From Metamycoplasma equirhinis (lineage in GTDB: Bacteria; Bacillota_I; Bacilli_A; Mycoplasmatales; Metamycoplasmataceae): a DNA stretch of 64,000 bases. Under the pieces are notes generated by a model that made no database searches, was not told the origin of the DNA, and saw nothing but the letters and a program-made list of their open reading frames with translations. The stretch spans positions 24,634-88,633 of the forward strand of contig NZ_VFIX01000004.1 in assembly GCF_006385185.1 (NCBI RefSeq). Direction: 5' to 3'. Made by a program: the position numbers and the translations under genes. This document shows positions 52,119 to 63,830 of the stretch, one piece after another. How positions within the stretch are numbered: the stretch's first letter is position 1; every line of letters begins with the position of its first letter.

Positions 52119-53650
52119 TATTTATCTCCTATTCTTTTTGAAATTGCTTCAAGTAGCGATTCTGGAAATGGTACAAATCCATGCTCACATTCAATTTTTC
52201 AATTTAGTTTCTTGTAATCAGAATATTGTTTTAGTGCATAAATGAAAAAGTTTTTTGAAATTTTGTCATCATATTTTTCATTATTTTTAATAGCTTCAAA
52301 AATTCTTTTTGCATCAGTATTTAATTCAATTAAAGCATCTAAAAATGCAAGAGCTTTTTTCTCATCGGCAACATTTCTAAAAATACCTCATGAGATTATT
52401 TTTGTCATAAATATTGTAAATTCGTGTGAATAAATTGAAAATCCTCTTTGTGTAAACAATTTATCAATCATTTTACCTTTGTATAACAAAATCGATGTTT
52501 CTTTATTTAATTCATAATCAAGCATTGAAAGTTTTAAATGACGCTTGTATGCTCTAAAAATCTTACCGATTTCGCCAGCAGATTTAGTTACTGCTCTAGT
52601 TTGGACACTAGAACCTGTTCTTGAAACCGATAAATCAACATTAATAGCAGGTAGTTTACCAGCTGAAAATAAATCAGAGCTTGTCACAATTTGTCCGTCG
52701 GTAATTGAAATAATATTTGATGAGATAAGTGAAGTAATATCTCCATCGATTGTTTGTAAAATTGGTAATGCTGTAATTGTTTTTTTGCCAATAAATGAAC
52801 CAGCACGTTCAAGTAATGAAGAGTGAGCAAAGAACATATCTCCGGGCATGGCTTCTTTACCAACAGGTTTATCTGTTAATAAAGCAATTTCACGGAAAAT
52901 GTTTGCATGTTTTGTTAAGTCGTCAAAAATAATTAAAACATCATCAGTTTCAGAAATATTTTCAGCGTGTGCCATGCCTACATAAGGTGCTAAATATTGC
53001 TCATAAACACTAGTTGCCGGGGCGTCAACAATTATAGTGTTATTTAATACATCAAATTCTTTTAATGTGTTGTATAAACTAGTAATATTTTCACGTTTTT
53101 GGCCGATTGCAACATAAACACATTTTACACCACTTTTGGCTGCATTAATAATAGCATTAATTGCAATGTGGGTTTTACCGGTTTGCCTATCACCGATTAT
53201 TAATTCACGTTGACCTTTTCCGATTGGAATTAATAAGTCAATTACGGTAATTCCGGTATATAACTGTTCATTTAAGGTTTGTACTGTCATTAAATTATGT
53301 GCTAAGCCAAATGCAGGATGTTCCTTATCATCAGCAGATTTTTTAATTGATTTTGAAACTGGATAAAATGCATTACCATAAATATCAATAATTTTTCCAA
53401 AGTGTTCTTCGTTTGTAAAAATTAATTGTTGATCTTTTGCGGGAACTATTTCTTCATTTATTGCTAATTCTGATGATGTTGCACTAGCTAAAAGAAAGGC
53501 TTCATTTTCAGTAGCACTAATTAAAAAAAGTTTGACATCTTTGTTTGATTTTAATGAGTAAATTTGCTTTTGACGATAATCGTTTTTGCCTTCGACTTTA
53601 ACAATATAGTCAAAAACGGATGTAATTATAGGGTTATTAGTTTTTTCCAT
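52118..53650 (-). CDS. F1-like ATPase cluster 2, alpha-like subunit
   Basis: A 510-residue alpha homologue (MSC_0619-like). Walker A GDRQTGKT lies at about 152; APYVGMAHAEN, FDDLTKHANIFREIALL and GDMFFAHSSLLERAGSF match cluster 1. It starts directly at the fold (MEKTNNPIITSVFDYIV), without the Lys/Thr-rich arm found in the cluster 1 protein. DNA identity to cluster 1 is lower than for beta, with many wobble changes. It overlaps the beta gene by one base. Confidence 0.92.
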
Positions 53651-53651
53651 T

Positions 53652-55811
53652 TTATATTCCTTTTGGCATTATAAATAACATGCCGATTCCACTTAGTATT
53701 AGCGCTAAGCTACATAGATAAATAATAATTAGTAATAGCAATATTTGCTTGTTTTTCAAATTTTTTCTCTTGACAATTAGCACAATAGTTGCCGCTAAAG
53801 CAACCAAAATTCCAAAAGTTAATATTATGTATGAGAACACTTTTTTAATTTGATTTTTTGAATTAATTTCTTTATTAACAAATTCATTTGCTGAATTGTA
53901 ATTTTTTAAGAATTCTTCTTTTAATTTAGTGTCAAAATCTTTAATTTCATTTGGCGTTAAAAGAGGCGACATTATTCGCATTGCTTTAGAAATTTTTGCT
54001 ACTAAATAAACATATTCATCAAATCATTTTCTTCTATTTATTGGTGTTTGATTTGCTAATGATTTAAATCTAAAAATATCTTTTTCTATCGTTTTAAATA
54101 ATTGATTTAAAACGGCAGGGGTTTTCCTTATTAAAGCATGATTTTTTTGAATCATTTCGATATTAGCATTAATAACTGCTTCAAATTGATAGTAAACAAC
54201 TTGGAATTTATCTGCTAAAATGGTTCAAAATTTTGATTTCGTATCAACACTAGCTGATGAAAGTTCGCTTAAGAAATTCATAGTTGTCGCTTGTCTGTGA
54301 CGATATAAAACACTTTCGTTTTTAGATCCAGAACTTATTTTATTTAGATAGTGATTTGAAACTTGATTTTGCAAACTCTTAAAACTATTTTTTGGACCGT
54401 TAGGTTTATCGTCTAGCAAAATTCTTTCGTTTGCGATTTTAACCATATTAAATAAAGCATCATGTAGGTTACTATTTCCTAGTTTTGAATAATCTAATTT
54501 ATCATCAATTCCTAAGGCAGTAACTATTCGTTGAAATGTTCCATAAACTGCATCAATTGAATTTTTTAGCAATGTATTTTTAGCAAATTCGTTTTTATAA
54601 TCGACTTTTTCAAGAGTATAACTACGTGATAAATTAGTTGACAAACGATCACTAATATACGATTTAACATTGATAAATTTTCCATCGGAAACATCAAAAC
54701 TCACAACTTTATATTCATAACGAGTGTTTATCGGATTATTAAAGAAAAACATTTTTAATTTTTCATCACCTGATGCGCTGTCAAACAAGGTTTTGAATTC
54801 GTTAAGATTTTTTGAAGCAAATTGTGGTGCAATATATGGAGTTAAGCTTGGAAGTGAAGTCATATATTCAAATTGATCAGATTTTTTTTCAGGTTTAATA
54901 GGCTGACCAGGTACTAATTCTGGAGTAGAAGGTGGGTTTGAGGGCGATTCTTGTTGTTCTTTTTGCTCTTCTTCATCTTTTGATTCTTGGTTTTGACGTA
55001 AATCAAAATCAATAAAACGACTATATATTTTTTTGAAGATATATTCACTTCAGCTAGCAGCGCCTTCAGGATTTCCTCAAGTAATATTATCTAGATCTTC
55101 GTATTTTAATTCGAATTTAGGGATATCGCCTTCATCAAAAATAATTTTCTTGGTTTCGTCAGATAAATTTTTGGCGTATTTTTTTAATTGTTTATTAAAA
55201 TCTTCTTCGCTAAATCCATTTACTTCTTCGCCTTTAGGATCTTGAGTTACTTTACCTTTACTCTCTTGAATGATTTTCTTTTTAGCTTCCGATAACGTAA
55301 AATCATTGCCTTCACTAGTAATAGGTTGTTTATAATTAGTATATTCTTTTGAACCAACGCGAATTTGTTTGTATACTTTTCCTCCAAATTCGATTTCGCT
55401 ATTGATTAATTTCTCATTTTTAGAAATAACGTAAGGAAAGACAATTGCAATTCCTCATTCAAAGGGATTACTTTTAATTGCATCGGCGTTATTTTTAAAA
55501 TATTTAACTAATTCTTTTAGATAAATGATTTTGCGTAATTTTTCTTTAAAATCTTGAGTTTCGGCTTCACGTGCTGAATCGTGTAATGTTTTTGCTATTT
55601 TTTCTGCATTTTTCACAAGAGACTCAATCATTGCTTTAACTTTTTCTGTTGCATTTTCATCAAATTTAGAAAAATTGGGATCTAATTTTTTTTCTTTTTT
55701 CTCTTTTTTGGGATTTGCTTCTTCACGAATATGCTTTGTTACCGAAACCGTAGCAATAACAGGCGTAAAAGCAAGTGGCATTGCCAATAAAGAAAATAAT
55801 TTTTTATTCAT
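53652..55811 (-). CDS. F1-like ATPase cluster 2, exported membrane-anchored protein (MSC_0620-like)
   Basis: A 719-residue protein. The signal peptide (LFSLLAMPLAFTPVIATVSV) has no lipobox Cys. It has a charged region KKEKKEKKLDPNF, a large domain with a Pro/Glu/Gln-rich linker around residues 270-300, FFFNNPINTRYEYKVV, and two C-terminal membrane helices (FSYIILTFGILVALAATIVLIV; ILLLLIIIYLCSLALILSGIG). The same architecture as the cluster 1 protein. It probably displays its main domain outside the cell, beside MIB and MIP. One base separates its stop from the alpha ATG. Confidence 0.75.
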
Positions 55812-56262
55812 ATTGTTCCTCTCTTTCTAAATTTAAATTTTGAATGAATTGCAATTGTTCATATTCCAACTTAAGATTTTCAAGTTCTAAGTATTGTGGC
55901 ATTTGCATACCAATATTTTTAAGCAATTCAAGATTTTGAATTTTTTCGTTTATTAATTTAATTTCCTTTTTTAAATCAACTTTTTTAACGACCTTTTTAT
56001 AAATAATCTTGTCAGTAAATGAGTTTATTGAAACAATATTATTAATAATTTCTACCGTTGCATTTTTTAAAATTAAATAAAATTCTTTTTTAACAATTAA
56101 ATCAATCGCTTTGATCACGCCGTGATGGAAATTGTATAGTGAATCATTGGCAAGTTTTTCTCAACCAGTTTCAGGAAAGTATGCAAAAAGCGAACCAGAA
56201 ATGATATTTAAAGAACTATCTTTATTAAAATTAATATTTATTTCTAAATTATCTTTAGCCAT
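55804..56262 (-). CDS. F1-like ATPase cluster 2, epsilon-like subunit (MSC_0621-like)
   Basis: A 152-residue protein. A beta-rich first half (NLEININFNKDSSLNIISG, FYLILKNATVEIINNIVSINSF) is followed by a charged helical hairpin (KKEIKLINEKIQNLELLKN, YLELENLKLEYEQLQF), the architecture of F1 epsilon. Sequence identity with the cluster 1 counterpart is low, but length, fold pattern and gene order agree. It overlaps the following gene by 8 bases, the same overlap as in cluster 1. Confidence 0.7.
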
Positions 56263-56271
56263 TTTATTTCC

Positions 56272-57174
56272 TTACATAGAAAAGTTTTTATTGTTTTTAG
56301 TAATCAAAACAATATCTTCAATTTCTCTTTCACGTCTAAATTTAACAATTTTTTTGTTTAGTGCATTAACTTCTTCGTCAAGTTCTTTGATGATTTTGTT
56401 TGTTGTTACAAGACCTATCTTTGCTTTATAGAATGACGATTCAACAATCAAAGCGCTAATTGCATTTTCTAAAAAAATATCAATTTCAGTTTTAATATAA
56501 TCTGAAACATTAGGATAAATTTTCATTTTTTCAATGTTTAAATTTACCCCACTAGCTTGTTCTCTATCTTCACCCATTATTTTATTAATATTAAATTGCG
56601 TAATTGGCAAAATTTGGAATGGCATATTGTAATTTTTATTTGAGTTAATTACAAAATACACATTTTCATAATCATTATATCAATACAAAATTTTTACTAT
56701 TGAAGCGATATTAGAAGATAAATTAGGTGATTCAATATCGAAATTTTGAATAATATTTAATTGATTTGTTTTACAAAATTGCTCAGCACGCTTACCGATA
56801 GTAATAAAATCAGTCGAATGTTTTTTAGCCATTTCAAGAATTTTTTCCTCATAACGTGAATATGAGTCAGTTTCATATTTTTGTTCTTCGGTTAAATAAA
56901 TTCACAAATTGCGTTTTGCTAAAACAAAATTAGTTAATTTTTCAAATGATTTTGAAAATTTAGTTTTAATTTTTCCAATCAAAGGGTTTTTGATTGCGAA
57001 TTTCTTTTGAATTAATAAAATTAAATCTTTATCTTTAGCACAATTTCTTATAAAATAAGAAAGTTTTTGATTTAATTTCATAATATTGATCAAATAAATA
57101 TTTTTTTCGTTATTTACCTTTAAAGAAATATTTTTTAGATTATTTAATTTTTTTTCAACTTTCTTAATTTGCAT
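56272..57174 (-). CDS. F1-like ATPase cluster 2, gamma-like subunit (MSC_0622-like)
   Basis: A 300-residue protein. Basic helical N terminus (KKVEKKLNNLKNISLKVNNEKNI), conserved LWIYLTEEQKY and SYSRYEEKILEMAKK blocks, central YENVYFVINSNKNYN, and a C-terminal helix NALNKKIVKFRREREIEDIVLI that resembles the gamma C terminus. It is a likely central stalk of the F1-like motor. It starts inside the preceding gene (11-base overlap). UGA codes several Trp, including the one in LWIYL. Confidence 0.75.
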
Positions 57175-57682
57175 CTTTTTGGCTTTCTCTATTTAATTCC
57201 AAAGCTCATTTTTCACCAAAAAATAGTTTTGTTGAATTAATATGTTCTGAATTAAAAATAATTAAATCTGGTAGCAATTCAATAATAAAGTTTTGAGCTA
57301 ATAAGGTTGCAAATACTTCGTTTAAGGCTTTTAAAAATGTATTATATTCAGGTTCTTTAGCAGTTGTAAAATTTAGCGTTTGAGTATTACTTGTATCCAT
57401 CTTAGAAAGCATAGGAACAAGTGTTTTTTCGCTAAATTTTAGATTAATGTTGAACGTGATTACAAACTTTTCGAATTTCATTTCATATTTATTTAGAAAG
57501 GCTTCTTCAAAAGCAGAATTAAATTTTTTATAAATTGATGACTCAAAATTTGTATCTGCTTTTAACAAAACTGTCGCCATAAATTTATCAAAAGAAATAA
57601 AATTAGGTTCTGTTTTGATTTTTTCAAATTCTTTATAAAAATCAAATGTTTTTACTTCAACTGGATTTTTAGTTTTCTTCAT
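57164..57682 (-). CDS. F1-like ATPase cluster 2, small associated protein (MSC_0623-like)
   Basis: A 172-residue soluble protein. It shares FISFDKFMATVLLK, FVITFNINLKF and LVPMLSKMDTSN with the cluster 1 protein, and ends in a Lys/Asn-rich tail after a UGA-coded Trp. No known enzymatic motif. It overlaps its upstream neighbour by 14 bases, as in cluster 1. Confidence 0.75.
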
Positions 57683-59156
57683 ATTTTTCTCCTATGATAG
57701 TATTTTTATTAACCTTTTCTAAAAGACTAACGTTTTTAATTTTTAAAATAACGTATATTGTCTTAATTAAATTAATAGCTAGAAATGTTATCGAGATTGT
57801 AAATGATAATAGTAGCATAATATTGTGAATGTTGATTGCTGAGTTAATTGTGTAAAATAAATAGTTTTTTTGTGAAATTAATAATCTATTAGCAGCAAAA
57901 ACCAATATAACTGTTGCAATTGTTGCAAGTTTAATTCACATATAGATATAACTTAAGATTGTATTATTTTTATTTTTAAGGTTATAAAATGCAAATATAA
58001 TAATTGAAATTAATGTTATTGCCATTAAATTAATCATAATAACAGTATTATCATTAGCGTTAATTGAACAAAATGCTAATGCAAGTCAAAGTAAGCTTTG
58101 CGTAACCGTTAAATAAATATTTTGTTTTAAAATTCCCCTGGTTTTAATTTTCTTTGAAAATATTAATACAAAATATCCAATTGCAATCAATATTGCCATA
58201 GGTATTAAAAGTAAATATAAATATTGTTTATCAGATTTAACACCTAAATAGTTTCCATTTGAAACTTTATAAAATAGTGTTCTAATAAATCAAAATAACG
58301 CAATTAAAATTAATGAAAATGTAAGAACGATATAATTTTTCAAATAGATCTTAGCATTATCTTTATTTATCAAAATATTAATTCTTTCGTAATTAATTCC
58401 AAAAATTAATAATCCGGCAAAAATTGCAGCAAAAATAATTATTAAAAGATTTGTGAATTTTCTTACTGAAAATAGTTGTGAAACCAAATTCCAAAATTTG
58501 TTATATTCAAATAAGAAATTTGAATATTTTGCGCTTTTTACTCATAATATAGCTAATGCACAAATGGTCAGTAGCAATATTCCTTGTGATGTCATAGTAA
58601 TTATTAAAATTACTCGATTTTTATATACTAATGGTTCGCTTTTTCTTTTTAGTAAAAACGTTTGAATTGAATATCCTAAATTAATCAAAAATGTTACTGC
58701 TAATAAAAATAGTAAATTAAGTAATTTATTTGGATATTTTACAAAATATAAAAACATCATTAAAACACTAGTAATTGTAAGTGCCAAATAGGCAAAGAAT
58801 CATACAATATATTTTTTAATATATATCTTATTAAAACTTATATTAATAAAGTTTTTGTATATTGAATACAAAAATACAAATCCTAAAACATTAAATCTGA
58901 ATAAAATTACCGTATTCAATTGTTGTGATGAATAACTTTGAAAATTAAAAAAATGAACTAAAGATGGGATTATTCGATTTTTTCCAGCAGCAAAAATTGT
59001 GCGCTCTGAAAAAAATAATAATACTGTGAGTGATACAACAAAAACGCTGAATAAAGTAATTTTAAGTGCTCTAATAATGTTATTATTTTTTATTACAACA
59101 ACATTATTTTGATAATCGTCATATATTTTTTGCGATACTGTAAAACTATCTTTCAT
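57669..59156 (-). CDS. F1-like ATPase cluster 2, polytopic membrane subunit (MSC_0624-like)
   Basis: A 495-residue protein, matching the 496 of cluster 1. A cytoplasmic N terminus (MKDSFTVSQKIYDDYQNN) is followed by about 12 membrane helices. The ATG at 59156 is chosen because AAAGGAA lies just upstream; an in-frame ATG at 59198 would fall inside the terminator hairpin after MIP. Likely membrane anchor of the F1-like head. The shared features with cluster 1 are mostly the helix pattern and the SERTIFAAG/RDSFFAQK region; sequence identity is modest. Confidence 0.8.
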
Positions 59157-59175
59157 ATATTCCTTTCTTTTTAAA

Positions 59176-59181
59176 ACTATA
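59176..59181 (-). promoter_or_regulatory. Possible -10 element of F1-like cluster 2
   Basis: TATAGT on the minus strand, 20 bases upstream of the cluster's first ATG. Its -35 would fall inside the MIP terminator hairpin. Confidence 0.35.
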
Positions 59182-59184
59182 AAA

Positions 59185-59210
59185 TTAATAAAAACCACGT
59201 TCGCGTGGTT
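59185..59210 (-). terminator. Rho-independent terminator between MIP and F1-like cluster 2
   Basis: The 7-bp GC-containing stem AACCACG/CGTGGTT with a CGAA tetraloop (59193-59210) is followed on the minus strand by TTTATTAATTTT. It should end most MIB-MIP transcripts before the ATPase genes. Confidence 0.75.
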
Positions 59211-59218
59211 ATTTACTT

Positions 59219-61528
59219 TTAGCTATTTTTGAATTTAAATTGTTCAGGAATTTTATCTTCGTCAAAACCATTTGGGAAAAGAGCTGTTGTAACTCCGTTA
59301 CCATTAAATAATTTTTTCATAGCATCACGATATGAATTTTGTTGGTCTCTTCCACCACCATATATTAAATCATATTGTGGTAGATTATATGAGCCAAAAA
59401 GTTCTTCGTAATTAAATCCTTCGGATCTAAATGCTGCCGCTAAACCGGTATGAGCTGAAGTGTTTGAAACATGATATACCCCAACTAATTCGTTGTGTTG
59501 GTTTCTAACACTTGAACCGGAAGCACCACCAGCTGGTGCATAATGTCTAATTATATATTCAAGCCCCACATTAATATATTCTTTTTTTTCTCTATCCGAA
59601 TATAAGTTTGGGCCTGCTCTATGTGCACTAATTAATGCATCCGAAATACCGGGTTTATTAGTGAATGTTCTATAACCGATGTTATATGATAAGAAGTTAC
59701 CTCTTTCGGTTTTATTCTTATCATAAGTTTCAATACCAGAATCATTGTTTTTTAATTGATCATAAAATCTATAATCTGAGTTTGTTCACAATGAAAAACC
59801 AAGTCTTTTTCAGGCAATTTGATCGTCATCTATGTATTGTCTTAAAAATCAATCATTAATTGAACTTGGATATCCAGTAATAAATAATTCATCAAGTTCT
59901 TTTCATCATTCTTTATTGCTGCTATCCACAAAAAGTGGGAAATCTATCTTTTTATATTGTTCATTTGATAAATAAGAATTAGGTCTAAATTTAATTTGAT
60001 CAGATTGTATATTAGCATAACGATTTGTTATTCATTCTGCTACTTCAGAACCTGATTTATCTTTATACTTACTTGTCATATCTGGATTTGTTGCCAATAT
60101 ATTTGCTATTATTGAATCAACTTTTAACTTGCTAAAATCTATTTCAATGACTGCGAAATCAATAAATTCTTTTGTATCTTTATATTTTGTTTTTTGTTTT
60201 TCGCTTAAGTATTTCGAAGGATCTTCTTTTAAATAATCTTTGCCAGTAAATATTGTTCTAATACCATTATCATATGGCGCGTTGCCATCAGTTGATTTGA
60301 ATATAATTTGACCAAAATTAGCATCTAAATTAGTTAGTCTAAATGTTGTTTTAGTTTTTGCTGATTCAAACATTTTAGTTAAGCTAAAACCTGTCACATC
60401 TTTTGATAGTAAATCTGCAACGTGAGTATTAGTTCCAAAATATCATTTTGTTGGATAACCGTTATTTTCTTTTGCAAAGTCCATTAATCAAATTGTTCCA
60501 GAAGAAGTAAGTAATTTACTACTATCTTCAGGATCTTTACTTGTTACATGCAATGAAAAAGTTTGTAATGCAGAACGACGATAATGTTCATTAGGGAGGG
60601 TTCTTGCTAAACCATCCATTTTAAATTCATCTCTACCAAGGGCATCAACTCACGAAGTTCCTTTTCCAGTTTCGCCTTCTAATAAATTTAAACCATCAAC
60701 AGTACCGTCTGATTTATAACTAGGCAATGCAAAACCCTTGTATGCTGAGTTTTCATATGTATCTAAATTAAGTTTTTTGGCTTTTTCGTTATATTTGCTA
60801 ATGTCAGAAGCGTTTGCATTAGTATTATCTCTTACTTTATTTCAACTTTTACCTTGATTTTGCGGTTGACGTTTCAAAATATTCATATATTTTTCATTAT
60901 CTAGTTCAAATCTTTTTTCTTGAGTTGCTTTTAAATAAGTTTGGGTTTCAGATTGTTCAGGTTTTAAACTGTCACTTGGTAATGATGGAATTCTTCCGTT
61001 TTCATCTAATCCCATAGCATTTGATTTAAATCCCTCAACTGATACTAATTTTTGGTAGGCTTTTTTAGTTGATTTTTGTAAAAACGAAACAGAAAATTGA
61101 AATTTTCCTGTTTTGTTTGCTTCGCCTCAATTATCGTTAGGATATTTAATGTTATTTACTTTCAATTCAAACTTATCTTTTAATTTATCACTAATTTTTA
61201 ATTCTATTTGATCTAAATTGTTTCCGATTTGTGAAGGCAATAAATCTTTATAAGTTTTACCAGGGAAATTTCTTAATGTAAAATTAAATGTTTCGCCTAA
61301 TTTTGCATTATCAACAACGTTTTTAAATTCTGCATCGAGATCGTTATAGTCAGAAAATTCAATATTTTTGTCTAAATCACTATTATTATTCTTTTTGTCT
61401 TCATTTTTTTTATTTGGTTCATCTGGAGTTTTTTGTTTCTTCGAATCGCCACAAGAAGCTGCAAAAAGTGGAACAGCTAATGATGATATTGTGCTAATAG
61501 ATAGCAATAAAATTTTTGATTTTTTCAT
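59219..61528 (-). CDS. mip: MIP: immunoglobulin-specific serine protease (lipoprotein)
   Basis: A 769-residue lipoprotein (lipobox FAASC) with an acidic/Lys-rich linker after the Cys. A trypsin-like (DUF31-type) domain follows with a readable triad: His in YFGTNTHVA (about 368), Asp in DFAVIEIDF (about 457) and Ser in PAGGASGSSV (about 668). In related mycoplasmas MIP cuts the VH domain off antibody held by MIB. Here it lies 22 bases downstream of MIB on the same strand, the expected order, and upstream of the F1-like cluster. UGA Trp codons are frequent. Confidence 0.92.
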
Positions 61529-61550
61529 ATTTTCTCCTTAATTTGAGTTA

Positions 61551-63785
61551 TTAAACAAAATCTCCGTCAGTTTTAGTTTCAACTTTGAATCCTGCACTTT
61601 TTAATTGTTCACGTAATTCATGCGCATTTTCGTCTACTTCTATAGATCTTAAAACCTCACCATATTGAAATAGTATTGATAAGTTGTTTAGTCCGCTACT
61701 TGAAAGTTTTTTTGTTCCTGAAATTCTAACTTTTGAAGTTTGCGAATCTGAAAATAAAATTTTGGTTTTTGGTGGAACCGGTTCACCGATTACTAAATTT
61801 TCTGCAAAACCAGCTTCGTCTAAATCTAAAGCGGTAGTTTCAAATGCTGTACCGCGGCTATATAGTTTTAAACGTCTCAATTTACGTTGAGTATAATTTG
61901 ATGATTTTTGTGTATCTCTAAAAATTAATCCTCTTAGTGATCTCAATTCGGGAACACGACTTAAGTCTAAGCCTTGAGGATAACTATTTCCTTGTTCATT
62001 ATGATCAGGTTTTAGGCCAGAACCGTGTTGGCCTTGAAAAATAGTTTCGTTATTTCTTGCTCAATAAGCACGTCTTAGCCCATTATTAATTCTTAAAACT
62101 TTATCTGCTCATGATGATGCATTATTATTGAAATCAACAGGGTCAAATGCAAGCGAGTTAAATGAAATTCTTGTTGCTATTTCACTACCTTGTTTGTAGT
62201 CAAAACTTACGTTATGATCATTTGTGTTAACTCATTCAACATTTTTTAAAGCATTTGGATTAATTGATCATTCTTCTAGTAATGAATTTCCTAATGTATA
62301 TAGTGATAATTCTTTAATTTTCTTGTTTTCTAACTCGATTAAACTAGAAGTATTTGTTGATGAAGCGTCAAAAAATAGTTCTAATAACGGTAGATTTTCA
62401 GGCAATTCACGCAAAATATCTCTAAATGATTGATTTGCGTTACCTTTACCCATATTATGAATTCTATAGCCTGTTATTTCAACATTAGCTTCTTTTAATT
62501 TCTTAATTATTTCTCTAACTTTTTGGTAACCTTTTGGATTGTAGGCATCAATATCTATTACGTAACCCTTATTCAATTTACCAGCTTCTTCTTTTTCACG
62601 TGTTAATTCAGTAACTTTGAATCCATCTCCTGATTCAATACCATATTTATGAAATTCGCCAGTAACATCTTTCTTTTTTCAACCAGGATAGTTTCCCTCT
62701 TCGGTATCTCTTGGACTTCTTGGATATTCATATTTGAAACCAAAAACACGACGGTTTTGATTATCGCGAGAAATTTTTCCTTTTACTTGATTATGTTCAT
62801 CTGGTGGTGAATAACTATATGAATTGATATTACCATTTTCATCAACTCAAAGATTATAAGGATCGGGTGTTAAACCTTTTTTTAGATATTCCTCAGCTGG
62901 GCCTCCTAATTTATTAAATTTAGAAGTATCAAAGTTTTTAATAATTCAATATTTACGGTGAGTTTCATTTTTTCATTTAGGATTGCCACCATTTAATCCA
63001 GAAAGATTTTTGAATTCTTCTTTTTTGCTTTCTTTAATAAATTTCAAGATTTTATCAGGTGATAATTGCAAAATTCTATAATATCTATCAAGCAATTTTT
63101 GTCAAACTTGTTGATTATTATTTTTAAAGTATTGTTCAATGTTATTGTAATCTTCATCCTTTTCAAAGAGTTCAAAAAATTCTTGTGAAACAAGACCATT
63201 TAATCCTTCATTTTGTAATTTTTCAATTGTTTTGTTTCTTAGTTCTTCTGTAACTTCAATACTCTTTACTTCCCCTGTAGTGTAAGCAGTATATGGGTTA
63301 GGATTAGAAAGTTGATTTTTCTTATCATAATCTGTATATTCACGAGGTCTAGGTTTTTCAACTTTTGCTTTAACTCAAACACCGTTAATATAAATCAATT
63401 CTTCGTTTTCCTCTAAATTAGGATTCGTATCTGGTTTAGGAGGAGTAGGAATTGGAAGCGGTTCCTTTTCAGTTTCAGACTTAGGGTTTTCTTTAGGAGT
63501 CAATTGAGGATTAGGAATAGGTTGTGGAGTTGGCTTTGGTTTAAGCTTATTGATGTCAAGCTCTTTTAAATTTTCATCAGAGTTTGATGGAAATGATTTT
63601 TCAGTGTCTAAATTTTCTTTATTAATAATATTGGGTTTAAGATTAGAAGTAGTATTACCTCTATAGTTATTTCTTGAATCCGAATTAATAAAATAAGTCG
63701 CTGATGAAACTCCGACTGTTGCTCCTGTTACTGATAACAATGTTGAAAAAATAATTTTAGATTTTTTTGTTTTTAGAAAGTTCAT
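61551..63785 (-). CDS. mib: MIB: immunoglobulin-binding / blocking protein
   Basis: A 744-residue surface protein. An N-terminal anchor helix (IIFSTLLSVTGATVGVSSATYF) has no lipobox. A long Pro-rich stalk follows (KPKPTPQPIPNPQL..., residues about 65-125). A helical segment comes next, then a leucine-rich-repeat-like body (ELPENLPLLELFFDASS, NKKIKELSLYTLGNS, ELRSLRGLIF, RKLRRLKLYSRG) and a C-terminal domain. The layout matches MIB and M. genitalium Protein M, which grip antibody Fv regions. The partner protease MIP is next. The (AT)8 tract lies in its upstream region. Confidence 0.9.
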
Positions 63786-63814
63786 ATCTTTTTCCTCTTC
63801 ATTTTAATTGTCCG

Positions 63815-63830
63815 ATATATATATATATAT
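63815..63830. repeat. (AT)8 dinucleotide tract upstream of MIB
   Basis: Eight uninterrupted AT units lie 30-45 bases upstream of the MIB ATG, where the -10/+1 region is expected. It is bounded by GC-containing bases on both sides. Such tracts change length by slippage and can alter promoter strength. Confidence 0.8.
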
